NCBI GenBank assembly: GCA_002721275.1
Contig: PBJZ01000018.1
Span: 73,629 to 135,657 of the forward strand
DNA length: 62,029 bases
Reading direction: 5' to 3'
Origin: Flavobacteriaceae bacterium
Lineage (GTDB): Bacteria; Bacteroidota; Bacteroidia; Flavobacteriales; Flavobacteriaceae
Of this stretch, positions 40,302 through 49,639 are shown piece after piece. The translations under genes were made by a program, and so were the position numbers. Positions within the stretch are counted from its first letter, which is position 1, and every line of letters begins with the position of its first letter. Below the pieces are notes generated by a model, which worked only from the letters and a program-made list of their open reading frames with translations, did not search any database and had not been told where the DNA came from.

Positions 40302-40943
40302 ATGAATTTAATAAACGAATCCATTCTGGAATATTCTTTAAAAAAAAGTAATAAAGAGTCTGAGATATTAAAAAAATTAAGAAAAGAAACTAATCAAAAA
40401 GTTTTACATCCAAGAATGCTTACCAGCCCGCTTCAAGGGAGACTTCTCAGTTTGATATCAAAACTCATTAGACCAAAAAAAATACTTGAAATTGGAACAT
40501 ATACAGGCTATGGAACCCTTTGTCTTTCCGAAGGATTAGATTCAAATGGAACAATTCATACCATTGAAGTAAACGAGGAATTAATTGATTTTCAAAATAA
40601 ATTTTTCAATCAAAGTGATAAAAAAAACCAAATAATACAACATGTGGGTAATGCGCTTAACCTTATAAAAAAAATAAGCGGGCCTTTTGATATCGTATTT
40701 CTTGACGCTGATAAGGGAAATTATATAAATTATTTTGAACTAATATCACCGAAAATAAAAAAAGGAGGATTATTAATCTCAGATAATGTTCTTTGGAGTG
40801 GCAAGGTTTTGGAAAAAACAGATAAAGATGATCTAGATACCCAAGTCATAAAAAAATTTAATTCTCTATTACAAAAAAACAAAACGTTTGAGACAGTTTT
40901 ATTACCAATCAGAGATGGACTCAGCTTAAGTAGAAAAATTTAA
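40302..40943 (+). CDS. O-methyltransferase (class I SAM-dependent)
   Basis: KILEIGTYTGYGTLCLSEGL, FDIVFLDADKGNY, GGLLISDNVLWSGKV. Confidence 0.93.
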   Translation: MNLINESILEYSLKKSNKESEILKKLRKETNQKVLHPRMLTSPLQGRLLSLISKLIRPKKILEIGTYTGYGTLCLSEGLDSNGTIHTIEVNEELIDFQNKFFNQSDKKNQIIQHVGNALNLIKKISGPFDIVFLDADKGNYINYFELISPKIKKGGLLISDNVLWSGKVLEKTDKDDLDTQVIKKFNSLLQKNKTFETVLLPIRDGLSLSRKI

Positions 40944-41215
40944 AGTTTTCTCTTTAAAGAATCTTTCAATTCATCAAAATCTTTCTTTACATTATTAATA
41001 TCTTTTTTTAACTCTGTGGTCATAGATTTGGATGAATCATTATCGATAGTTGATTTTTGAATTTCTGACTTAATTTCATTAGTTGCTTGTTTTATTTGGG
41101 TAATACTTTTCGCCATTGTTCTTGCAATGGAAGGTATTTTATCAGCACCAAAAACAAGTAGTACAATAAAAAATATTAGGGCAATTTCTGCTCCACTTAT
41201 GAATAAATACATCAT
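40940..41215 (-). CDS. tatA: Sec-independent protein translocase TatA/TatB-type protein
   Basis: N-terminal TM then FGADKIPSIARTMAKSI amphipathic helix (TatA/Hcf106). Confidence 0.88.
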   Translation of the reverse strand: MMYLFISGAEIALIFFIVLLVFGADKIPSIARTMAKSITQIKQATNEIKSEIQKSTIDNDSSKSMTTELKKDINNVKKDFDELKDSLKRKL

Positions 41216-41264
41216 AAAATTTATTCAAATATATAAAACCATATTAATTAACAATAGTTTAAAA

Positions 41265-42038
41265 TTATTTTGACCCTAAAATTCTTTTATAATTTTCCTC
41301 AAAAAAATTAATTACTTTATTATGCTCATTATTTATAAAAGTCTCTTTAACAGGATAGTTGTCATATGTGCCTGATACAAAATCATAGATTTCTTCTTCT
41401 CTTAAACCGAAAGATGTCTTAAAATATTCAAAACCATAAAACTTTATAAGATTCGAAATAAGATTGAAATCTATTTCAAGACTTCTTTTTTTCTTTAAAT
41501 TTTTATAATACCCAGATATATACTTATAAATTGGATCAACAGGAATATTTCCAGATAAAATTGCTGTAGCTATAATACTAGTTGGGGAAATTATTTTCTC
41601 TTTTCTTTTACCGGTAAAACCTGGAATTCCAAGGTTATAGAAATTTATAGGCTTTGTAGTAGAATTTGCAATATCATTGAATAAATCACCGGATAGATTG
41701 TGTGGCTTTACAATAACCTCGGACAATTCATTAACAAAAGTCTCTAATGGAACTATTATTTTTTTTGTTTCGAGTATTTCTTGGCTAACTACTAAAATTT
41801 TTAATTTATATTGAACTGAAGAAAAAATTATGGTATCGTTAGTTGAACTAAATAATTCAAAATAACCAAATTCATTTGTTATGGTTGCACTTCCTCTGGA
41901 TTTATTAATCACATGAATAGAGGAGATAGATAAACTATCAGAAACTAAAACATTTCCTTTTAATAAAAATGACCTTTTATTTTGTGCGTTTAGTTTAATA
42001 AAAGAAAATAATATTAAAACTAAAAAAGTTGTGCGCAT
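41265..42038 (-). CDS. Carboxypeptidase-regulatory-like domain secreted protein (paralog 1)
   Basis: Signal peptide; LKGNVLVSDSLSISSIHVINKSRGSATITNEFGYFEL...DTIIFSSVQYK. Confidence 0.75.
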   Translation of the reverse strand: MRTTFLVLILFSFIKLNAQNKRSFLLKGNVLVSDSLSISSIHVINKSRGSATITNEFGYFELFSSTNDTIIFSSVQYKLKILVVSQEILETKKIIVPLETFVNELSEVIVKPHNLSGDLFNDIANSTTKPINFYNLGIPGFTGKRKEKIISPTSIIATAILSGNIPVDPIYKYISGYYKNLKKKRSLEIDFNLISNLIKFYGFEYFKTSFGLREEEIYDFVSGTYDNYPVKETFINNEHNKVINFFEENYKRILGSK

Positions 42039-42758
42039 TTATATTCTTTTAAATTCCTCAACTGAATCAAATAAATAATCAATTAATAAAAATTCTTTTG
42101 ATTTTTTCAAGAGGTCTTTGGATGTTAATTTTTCATCTAAGTATTCTAAAAAATCATAAATCTCGTCTTGTTTTAATCCTAAGTCATTTAAAAAAAAATC
42201 ATCCTTAAAAACATAAGGTAAAATTTTACTTGGTATTAGTTTAGAGTTGGAGCTTTCAGATGAATTCGAAATAACCTTAGAAATTAATTTAAAAGCGTTT
42301 ACAAAATCAATTCCGTTACTCAACCTACCTTCTCTCATTATCACGTTATCTAACCTCGTGGATTTATCTTGAGCATAGTCAAACCCTTTAAACTCTTCTT
42401 CTTTTAAATCTAAAAATTTTTGTGTGTTTTCTGGAGATATAACTATTTCATCAAGGATATTTATTCTCTCTGTAATATTTACAACTAACCTGTTTTTTCT
42501 TATTATCTCTTCGGTAATAATAATACTCTTAATCTTAAACTCCACTGAAGAAAAAACTATTTCATCACCTTGTTTGACATTAATCTCAAATTCTCCGTCA
42601 GAGTTTGTTATTGTATTATATTGTTCAGTATTATTAATGACATTTGCAGCAATTACATTGTTATTTCTATATAAAAGCTTTCCTTTAATTATTTTTCTCT
42701 GTTGAGAACTTAATGTAAAGCTTATGATTAGAAAAAAATAAAATAAATAATTTTTCAT
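42039..42758 (-). CDS. Carboxypeptidase-regulatory-like domain secreted protein (paralog 2)
   Basis: Signal peptide; IKGKLLYRNNNVIAANVINNTEQYNTITNSDGEFEINVKQGDEIVFSSVEFK; same architecture as its neighbour. Confidence 0.75.
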   Translation of the reverse strand: MKNYLFYFFLIISFTLSSQQRKIIKGKLLYRNNNVIAANVINNTEQYNTITNSDGEFEINVKQGDEIVFSSVEFKIKSIIITEEIIRKNRLVVNITERINILDEIVISPENTQKFLDLKEEEFKGFDYAQDKSTRLDNVIMREGRLSNGIDFVNAFKLISKVISNSSESSNSKLIPSKILPYVFKDDFFLNDLGLKQDEIYDFLEYLDEKLTSKDLLKKSKEFLLIDYLFDSVEEFKRI

Positions 42759-42790
42759 TGGGTATTATGATATTTTAAATAGAATCTCTG

Positions 42791-42863
42791 AGCGGGAGAC
42801 CGGGTTCGAACCGGCGACATTCAGCTTGGAAGGCTGACGCTCTACCAACTGAGCTACTCCCGC
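42791..42863 (-). tRNA. tRNA-Gly, anticodon TCC
   Basis: GCGGGAGTAGCTCAGTTGGTAGAGCGTCAGCCTTCCAAGCTGAATGTCGCCGGTTCGAACCCGGTCTCCCGCT folds as a cloverleaf; anticodon loop CTTCCAA; CCA not encoded. Confidence 0.97.
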
Positions 42864-42870
42864 ATTACTA

Positions 42871-42878
42871 CAAATATA
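42871..42878 (-). promoter_or_regulatory. Candidate tRNA-Gly promoter -7 box (TATATTTG)
   Basis: CAAATATA on plus strand, 7 nt upstream of the mature tRNA 5' end. Confidence 0.45.
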
Positions 42879-42953
42879 TAAATTTGTTTATTATAAAATT
42901 TAATCATAATGAATTACGAATGATAACATATCTTTATAACAAATTGATTGCTT

Positions 42954-43679
42954 ATGGTATATTTTAGATTAATTTTTGTGCTTTTCTGTATTTCATTTTT
43001 ATCCAACGCTCAAATTAAAAAAGAATTTTCCTATAACCATATTGTAGGGAAATCAAATTATTTTTTAAACAAAGAACCTAAACATGGTTTAATTCCAAAA
43101 GTAGCAGATTCATTTAATTCAATGAAAGCTGCTGCAAAATTGGATGGAATTGAAATTATTATGATTTCAGGCTATAGATCATTTAACGATCAAAAAAATA
43201 TTTGGAATAAAAAATTTTTAAAAAATGAATTAAATGGTTTTTCTGTTGATGAAAATATTAAAAAAATCATTGAATACTCAACAATTCCAGGTACTTCAAG
43301 ACATCACTGGGGTACAGATATTGATATAGTTGATGGATCATATAATATTGATGGTGATGTTCTAATTACAGAAAAATTTTATGGAAACGGCCCATATGTG
43401 AAATTAAGAAAATGGTTGGATAAAAACTCACACAAGTATGGGTTTTATCAAGTATATACTAATGATAAAAATAGAAATGGCTTTAAACATGAACCATGGC
43501 ATTACAGCTACGCACCAATTTCAATTGATATTTTAAATTTATTTTTAGAGTTAGATTTAAAAAAAATATTTATATCCAATAAAATCATGGGTGCTTCGTA
43601 TTTAGATTCAGTTTTTATTAAGAAATATAAAGAAGAATTTGTACTCGGGATCAACTCATATTTAAAAATAAAAAAATAG
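42954..43679 (+). CDS. D-alanyl-D-alanine carboxypeptidase family protein (VanY/M15)
   Basis: ISGYRSFNDQKNIW, PGTSRHHWGTDIDI, EPWHYSY (M15 zinc ligands); signal peptide. Confidence 0.92.
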   Translation: MVYFRLIFVLFCISFLSNAQIKKEFSYNHIVGKSNYFLNKEPKHGLIPKVADSFNSMKAAAKLDGIEIIMISGYRSFNDQKNIWNKKFLKNELNGFSVDENIKKIIEYSTIPGTSRHHWGTDIDIVDGSYNIDGDVLITEKFYGNGPYVKLRKWLDKNSHKYGFYQVYTNDKNRNGFKHEPWHYSYAPISIDILNLFLELDLKKIFISNKIMGASYLDSVFIKKYKEEFVLGINSYLKIKK

Positions 43680-44441
43680 TTAGCGAATAAAAACTGGAAA
43701 ATTAGGATCTTGTGACTCCAATTCGCTGTGGGAGTAACCGTTAGATGAAAACCCTAATAAATCGCTTAATGATTTAGCATCATTTTCAATTAAATATCTT
43801 GTCATCAAACCCCTTGCTTTTTTTGCATAAAATGAGATTATTTTTAACTTTCCATTTTTGAAATCTTTAAAAATTGGTGAAATAATCTGGTTCTTAAAAC
43901 TATCAAAATTAATTGCTGACGCATACTCATTACTAGCTAAATTTACCAGAATTTCATTTTTAGCAATATCATTTTTTATTGAATCAGTAATTCTATTTTT
44001 CCAAAAATCATAAAGATTTTTTTGATTTTCAATTTCCAATGATATTCCCATTTCCAATCTATAAGGCTGAATTAAGTCAAATGGTTTCAAAAGGCCATAG
44101 AGACCCGAGATAATTCTGAGGTTTTTTTGAATCAAGGGATATAATTTATTTTCAAGTGAGGATATATCAAATCCAGAGTAAACATCTCCATTAAAGGAAA
44201 ATATTGCTGGCCTGGAATTTTTTTTATTAGTTGTGGTTTTAAAATTTTGATTTCTTTCCCAATTGAGAGCGCTTAGCTTTTGGGATAAGTTCATCAGTTT
44301 ACCCAGATCTTTTTCTGATTGTTCTTTAAGAGTATTGTTAATTTTAATTGCCTCTTTTAAAAACTCGGGTTTAGAGGATTCTATCTCAGGTATTTCAGAT
44401 TTGAAATCTAGGGATTTAGCAGGTGAAATAAAAATCTTCAT
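43680..44441 (-). CDS. yaaA: YaaA family peroxide stress protein
   Basis: MKIFISPAKSLDF, FNGDVYSGFD, ISGLYGLLKPFDLIQPYRLEMG. Confidence 0.95.
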   Translation of the reverse strand: MKIFISPAKSLDFKSEIPEIESSKPEFLKEAIKINNTLKEQSEKDLGKLMNLSQKLSALNWERNQNFKTTTNKKNSRPAIFSFNGDVYSGFDISSLENKLYPLIQKNLRIISGLYGLLKPFDLIQPYRLEMGISLEIENQKNLYDFWKNRITDSIKNDIAKNEILVNLASNEYASAINFDSFKNQIISPIFKDFKNGKLKIISFYAKKARGLMTRYLIENDAKSLSDLLGFSSNGYSHSELESQDPNFPVFIR

Positions 44442-44510
44442 AAAAAAAATATTTATTTCAAAAATACTTTATTTTGACTAAAAATGAAAATCATTAAATG
44501 AAATCGTTAA

Positions 44511-45545
44511 TTACAAATTTGTACTTTTTGAATATCTTTCCCATTTACTCAGTACGTTTTTAAAATCCTCTGGCAGATCTGAATCAAACGAGAAAAATTC
44601 TTTTGATTTAGGATGAATAAATCCAATGGTTTTAGCGTGAAGAACCTGCCTTGGTATTATTTTAAAACAATTTTCTACGAATTGTTTATACTTAGTAAAA
44701 TGAGTGCCTTTTAAAATTTTTGAACCACCATACCTTTCATCATTAAAAATTGTATGACCAATGTGTTTCATGTGGACCCTTATTTGATGTGTTCTTCCTG
44801 TCTCAAGAATACATTTTATGTGAGTTACATAACCGTACCTTTTAATAACCTTATAGTGTGTAATTGCTGATTTTCCTTGATCATTTTTAATAAAAGTTGT
44901 CATTTGAAGTCTATTTTTAGGGTTTCTTCCAATGTTAATATCAATTCGACCCTTATCTTTTTCAACATTTCCCCAAACAAGGGCATGATATTCCCTTTGG
45001 ATACTTTTTTTATAAAACTGCTTAGTTAAAAAAGTCATAGATTTTTCTGATTTGGCAACCACTAACAATCCTGAGGTATCTTTATCTATTCTATGAACAA
45101 GTCCTGGCCTGTGATTTTGGTCTATTGGCAATTTGTTGAATTTATAAATCAATCCATTTATTAATGTTCCGGAATAATTTCCATGTCCAGGATGTACAAC
45201 CATGTTAGGAGGTTTATTTACAATCAGAAAAGAATCATCCTCATACTCTATATCAATGTTTATATTTTCAGGTAACAATAAGTTTTCATAAGGAGGATAA
45301 TTAAATAATATTTGAATATTATCATTTCCTTTTATTTTATAATTTGACTTAACAACATTCCCATTTACATAGATATTTCCTGACTTGGCTGCTTGTTGAA
45401 TTTTATTTCTTGTAGAGTTTTCAATGCGATTCATTAGAAACTTATCAACTCGCAGTGGTTCTTGTCCTTTGTCTGCAACAAAACTATGGTGTTCATGTAA
45501 GCTTTCGTCAATCAGAGGATCAATTTTGTTATTAAAATTTTCCAT
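44511..45545 (-). CDS. RluA/RluD family 23S rRNA pseudouridine synthase
   Basis: S4-like N-terminus, HRIDKDTSGLLVVAKS, ETGRTHQIRVHM. Confidence 0.95.
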   Translation of the reverse strand: MENFNNKIDPLIDESLHEHHSFVADKGQEPLRVDKFLMNRIENSTRNKIQQAAKSGNIYVNGNVVKSNYKIKGNDNIQILFNYPPYENLLLPENINIDIEYEDDSFLIVNKPPNMVVHPGHGNYSGTLINGLIYKFNKLPIDQNHRPGLVHRIDKDTSGLLVVAKSEKSMTFLTKQFYKKSIQREYHALVWGNVEKDKGRIDINIGRNPKNRLQMTTFIKNDQGKSAITHYKVIKRYGYVTHIKCILETGRTHQIRVHMKHIGHTIFNDERYGGSKILKGTHFTKYKQFVENCFKIIPRQVLHAKTIGFIHPKSKEFFSFDSDLPEDFKNVLSKWERYSKSTNL

Positions 45546-46083
45546 TACCTAAAATTAAATCTAAGCTGCTTTTTTTTGGTAAAATAGACCCTGGAGCAAT
45601 TTTTTTTTGATTATATCTTATTTCCAGAACCATATCCTTACCAATATTATCTACATATGAGATTTTTCCAATAACAAAACCAACTGCCTTAAGAATTGAT
45701 TCAGCATTACGCCTAGTGATTTGTATGATATTTGGAATAATTATCTTTCTATAGCCTGAAGGGTTTAGTGTTAAATAAATTTTTCGGTTTTTTTTCACTT
45801 CACTCCCACTTTCAGGAAATAAATTAATTATAGCGTAAGGTTTCAGGTCGGGATTAAACTTTACAGAATCTATAACTTCATACCTTAACTTATTTTCATT
45901 TAACTTGACAATACCCTCTTCAAGTGTCATTGACTTAATATCAGGAACCACAATATATTCATTTTTGTGAGTAATAAAATCAAGAATCTTAATCAATAAA
46001 AGACCAACAACAATTAAAAAAGCAATTATTTTGGATAATTGTTTTAAAAAATAACATGAAAAAAAAAGTTTAGAAAACTTCAT
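45532..46083 (-). CDS. PASTA-domain membrane protein
   Basis: N-terminal TM then repeated PASTA-like segments VPDIKSMTLEEGIVKLNENKL, IPNIIQITRRNAESILKAVGF. Confidence 0.85.
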   Translation of the reverse strand: MKFSKLFFSCYFLKQLSKIIAFLIVVGLLLIKILDFITHKNEYIVVPDIKSMTLEEGIVKLNENKLRYEVIDSVKFNPDLKPYAIINLFPESGSEVKKNRKIYLTLNPSGYRKIIIPNIIQITRRNAESILKAVGFVIGKISYVDNIGKDMVLEIRYNQKKIAPGSILPKKSSLDLILGNGKF

Positions 46084-46110
46084 CCAATTTTTTAAATCAA
46101 ATATAACACT

Positions 46111-46140
46111 TTTGGATTGCTATTAATTCTTATACCTTTG
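46111..46140 (+). promoter_or_regulatory. Candidate ddl promoter: TTTG-N18-TACCTTTG
   Basis: -33-like TTTG at 46111..46114 and -7 box TACCTTTG at 46133..46140; ATG begins at 46146. Confidence 0.6.
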
Positions 46141-46145
46141 ATTCA

Positions 46146-47138
46146 ATGTTAGACAAAAATATATCTATAGTTGGAGTTGCATGTGGAGGATATGGATCAG
46201 AAAAAGAAATCTCACTAAAAAGTGGTAAGACTGTTTATGACTCACTAATAAATTCAGGATGGAAAGTTTTTTTAATCATTATAAATACTGATGAATGGTA
46301 TATTAAGACATCTGCATCAGAAAAAATTAAATTTAATAAGGATGAATTTTCGTTTAAATACAATAAAAAAAATTATCAACTAAGTGTTATTTTTAATGCT
46401 GTTCATGGACCCCCGGGAGAAAATGGGGAACTAGCAATTTTACTCAAAAACAAAAATATCCCACACACCAGCTGCGATTTCATATCAGCAAACAAAACTT
46501 ACAGTAAAATTGATTGTTTAAAAGAAGTTAAAAAATTTAATATTCCAACTGCAAAATCAATTCAATTAGAAAAAAAAAATAAATGGAATGAAGACCAAAT
46601 TATTAAAAAAACTGGTTTACCATGTTTTGTTAAGGCAAACAGAGCTGGAAGCAGTTTTGGCGTTTATAAAGTTTCCAGCAAATCAATGCTAAGAATTTCA
46701 ATAGAAAGTGCTTTCAAGTATGACAACAAGGTATTAATTGAATCTGAGTTGAAGGGAAGGGAGGTTTCTGTTGGAGTTTATAGAGATAATGATGGTATTA
46801 AATGCTTACCTGTAACTGAGATAATATCTGATAATGAGTTTTTTGATTATGAAGCAAAATACCTCGGTAAAGCAAAAGAAATTACACCAGCATTAATACC
46901 TGATGAGTGGTCGGATTCTGTTAAAAAAATATCGGTTTATATTTATGAAAAATTAAATCTCAGGGGTGTCTGTCGCAGTGAGTACATTTTTATAAACAAT
47001 ACTCCTCACCTACTAGAAATTAACTCTGTTCCTGGATTAACAGGGCAAAGTATTATTCCTAAGCAATGCGAAGCAGCAGGTATAAGGTTACAAGATTTTT
47101 TTGAATTACTTTTACAAAAGGCTTTTGATGAAAAATAA
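46146..47138 (+). CDS. ddl: D-alanine--D-alanine ligase
   Basis: VACGGYGSEKEISLKSG, AVHGPPGENG, LLEINSVPGLTGQSIIPKQ. Confidence 0.96.
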   Translation: MLDKNISIVGVACGGYGSEKEISLKSGKTVYDSLINSGWKVFLIIINTDEWYIKTSASEKIKFNKDEFSFKYNKKNYQLSVIFNAVHGPPGENGELAILLKNKNIPHTSCDFISANKTYSKIDCLKEVKKFNIPTAKSIQLEKKNKWNEDQIIKKTGLPCFVKANRAGSSFGVYKVSSKSMLRISIESAFKYDNKVLIESELKGREVSVGVYRDNDGIKCLPVTEIISDNEFFDYEAKYLGKAKEITPALIPDEWSDSVKKISVYIYEKLNLRGVCRSEYIFINNTPHLLEINSVPGLTGQSIIPKQCEAAGIRLQDFFELLLQKAFDEK

Positions 47139-47158
47139 AATTGTTTAATATTTGTAAA

Positions 47159-47611
47159 ATGAGAAGAGCATTATTTCCCGGTTCTTTTGATCCAATTACC
47201 AAAGGTCATGAGGATATAATTTTAAGAGGCTTAACTCTTTTTGATGAATTAGTAATAGGTGTTGGCAGTAATACTGAAAAAAACTACATGTTTCCCACTA
47301 AAAAAAGAATAAATTTTATAAAAAAATTATTTGTTAATGAAAAAAAAATTATTGTAAATAAATATAATGGGTTGACTGTTGACTTTTGTAAATCTATTAA
47401 TGCTAGTTATATTTTGAGAGGATTAAGAAATCCTGCAGACTTTGAATTTGAAAAGGCAATTGCACACACAAACCGAAAGCTTTCTGGTATTGAAACTATT
47501 TTTTTATTAACCTCGGCAAAGACATCGTATATAAGTAGTGGGATTGTTAGAGAAATTATTATAAATAAGGGTGACTACAAATCACTTGTTCCAAGTTCTG
47601 TGAGGCTTTGA
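47159..47611 (+). CDS. coaD: Pantetheine-phosphate adenylyltransferase
   Basis: RRALFPGSFDPITKGHEDII, LRGLRNPADFEFE, SYISSGIVREI; ATG 47159 preferred. Confidence 0.96.
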   Translation: MRRALFPGSFDPITKGHEDIILRGLTLFDELVIGVGSNTEKNYMFPTKKRINFIKKLFVNEKKIIVNKYNGLTVDFCKSINASYILRGLRNPADFEFEKAIAHTNRKLSGIETIFLLTSAKTSYISSGIVREIIINKGDYKSLVPSSVRL

Positions 47612-48207
47612 GTAAAATGGTTTTCAAACAAATTTTTTATATTAGGATACATTTGGGGCAAACATTTTTTAATTTCACTTTTTGTTTTCCACTCCACTTT
47701 TACAATTCCCTCATCTAACTGAGGTATCAGATCACCCTTAAATTTAGTATTAAATAAAAACCATCTTGTTTTTTTTACTTTATATTTTTTATTTTTCTTC
47801 ACAAAATGATAAGTGGTTGGCAAAATAGATATGGGGTTAAGATTATTTACACCCGTTTCTTCCTGAACCTCTCTGGAAGCTCCTTCTAAATTTAATTCTT
47901 TCTTCTTTAAATGTCCTTTTGGCAGATCCCATTTATTATTTCTAAAAATTAAAAGATATTTATTAAAATCATTTAATACCATTCCACCGGCCGCATCGAT
48001 TGTTAAAAAACATTTTTCAAAGTGATTTAAAAGTTTATTTGGATCAGGATTATAAAAATATACAGAATTGTTACTTTTTGATTTTAATATTTTTATTAAT
48101 GAAGAGTATTTTGATGATTTTGAATCTATTAATATTCCATTATCCTCTTCAATTTGATCACTTGTAGTAAAAATTAGAGGTTTACTTTTGAAAAAAACTT
48201 TATACAT
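47575..48207 (-). CDS. NUDIX hydrolase
   Basis: GHLKKKELNLEGASREVQEETGV (Nudix box). Confidence 0.93.
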   Translation of the reverse strand: MYKVFFKSKPLIFTTSDQIEEDNGILIDSKSSKYSSLIKILKSKSNNSVYFYNPDPNKLLNHFEKCFLTIDAAGGMVLNDFNKYLLIFRNNKWDLPKGHLKKKELNLEGASREVQEETGVNNLNPISILPTTYHFVKKNKKYKVKKTRWFLFNTKFKGDLIPQLDEGIVKVEWKTKSEIKKCLPQMYPNIKNLFENHFTQSLTELGTSDL

Positions 48208-48210
48208 TTG
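48203..48210 (+). promoter_or_regulatory. Candidate pyrE -7 box (TACATTTG) overlapping the NUDIX start codon
   Basis: Exact TAnnTTTG match ending 3 nt before the pyrE ATG at 48214. Confidence 0.45.
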
Positions 48211-48213
48211 TGT

Positions 48214-48855
48214 ATGATTTTGGATAAAAAAATAGCAGCAAAAACTGCAGATTATTTACTGCAAATTAATGCAATAAAATTAAATCCAAAAAACTTTTTT
48301 GTTTGGTGTAGTGGTTGGAAATCTCCAATTTATTGTGACAATCGAGTTATCTTATCTCATCCAAAAATAAGGAATTATGTCTGTGATTCTCTAGTTTCAC
48401 AGATAAAAAAATTATACGGAAGCGACATTACTATAGCAGGGGTTGCCACTGGGGCGATTGCCATAGGTGCTCTTGTTGCCAATCAATTAAACTGCCCATT
48501 TATTTACGTTAGACCAGAACCAAAAAAACACGGTAGAAAAAATCAAATCGAGGGTTGTTTAAGCAAGGATGAAAAAGTTGTCGTTGTTGAAGACTTAATT
48601 TCAACTGGAAAAAGTAGTTTAAATTCAGTAAAGGCATTAATAAGCAAAAAGGCAAATGTATTGGGAATGGTTGCGATTTTTAATTATGGATTTGAGAATG
48701 CTACAATTGAATTTAAAAAACTTAATTTAAATTTTAACACACTTAGTGATTATGAGTATCTTTTAGTCGAGGCATCAAAAAGAAAAACCATTGATCCCTC
48801 TTCACTAGATTATCTCAAAAATTGGAGAAAATCTCCTGATCGATGGGGTGACTAA
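48214..48855 (+). CDS. pyrE: Orotate phosphoribosyltransferase
   Basis: WCSGWKSPIYCDNR, GVATGAIAIG, YVRPEPKKHG, VVVVEDLISTGKSSL; ATG 48214 preferred over TTG 48208. Confidence 0.95.
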   Translation: MILDKKIAAKTADYLLQINAIKLNPKNFFVWCSGWKSPIYCDNRVILSHPKIRNYVCDSLVSQIKKLYGSDITIAGVATGAIAIGALVANQLNCPFIYVRPEPKKHGRKNQIEGCLSKDEKVVVVEDLISTGKSSLNSVKALISKKANVLGMVAIFNYGFENATIEFKKLNLNFNTLSDYEYLLVEASKRKTIDPSSLDYLKNWRKSPDRWGD

Positions 48856-49589
48856 TAAATCATTTTTAATTGTTTGGCATAGTAGGTATCTACACTACCA
48901 TCATCAAACTCTAATTCAATCAATCCATTAAGTTGAACCTTGCTTATTTTAGCAACAAATATTTTATTATCCTTTTTAAATTTTACTTTTTTATTCCAAG
49001 CAAATAATTTTTTATGAAATAACGAATTAAGTTCATTAATTGAAGAATCAATACATAATCCAAGAAAAGTTTCTAGGTTTACAGAAAGTTGATTTAAGAA
49101 ATCATCTATTATAATCTTTTTTTTAGTTTCAATAAAAATACTCGTAGCATTGGGTAATTTTCTATCAAATGATTCTTGATAAAGATTAATTCCTATTCCT
49201 ATAATTGATTTAATCTCTTTTTTATTTATCTGATTTTCTATTAATATGCCACAAATTTTTTTATTTCCTGACAATATGTCGTTAGGCCACTTAATACTTA
49301 AATTCGGTACACTAAAACTTGATAACGTATTTAAAACAGCCAAAGAAGTAGCAGCATTTATAGCATACAACCATTCATATTTTAATTTTTTAAAACGTGA
49401 AAATAAGCTGAATGCTAAATGTTTGTTTACTTCACCTAGCCAAATTGAATTATTTTGACCCCTTCCATGAGTTTGATTTAATGACCAAAAAACATCACCA
49501 GAGTTAATTTTATTTAGTTTTAAACAATTCTTTAATTCCAGATTTGTTGATGGAGTGGCATTAAGTTTGCGTAGGTTTAAGTAATGCAT
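48852..49589 (-). CDS. birA: Biotin--[acetyl-CoA-carboxylase] ligase
   Basis: NQTHGRGQNNSIW (GRGR-like), KWPNDILSGNKKICGILIE, IGIGINL. Confidence 0.93.
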   Translation of the reverse strand: MHYLNLRKLNATPSTNLELKNCLKLNKINSGDVFWSLNQTHGRGQNNSIWLGEVNKHLAFSLFSRFKKLKYEWLYAINAATSLAVLNTLSSFSVPNLSIKWPNDILSGNKKICGILIENQINKKEIKSIIGIGINLYQESFDRKLPNATSIFIETKKKIIIDDFLNQLSVNLETFLGLCIDSSINELNSLFHKKLFAWNKKVKFKKDNKIFVAKISKVQLNGLIELEFDDGSVDTYYAKQLKMIY

Positions 49590-49612
49590 TGATTTTGCTA
49601 CAAATAAAAATA

Positions 49613-49620
49613 TAAATTTG
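49613..49620 (+). promoter_or_regulatory. Candidate rsfS -7 box (TAAATTTG)
   Basis: Exact TAnnTTTG match 19 nt before the rsfS ATG. Confidence 0.4.
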
Positions 49621-49639
49621 TTATTAAAATTAAAAATTA

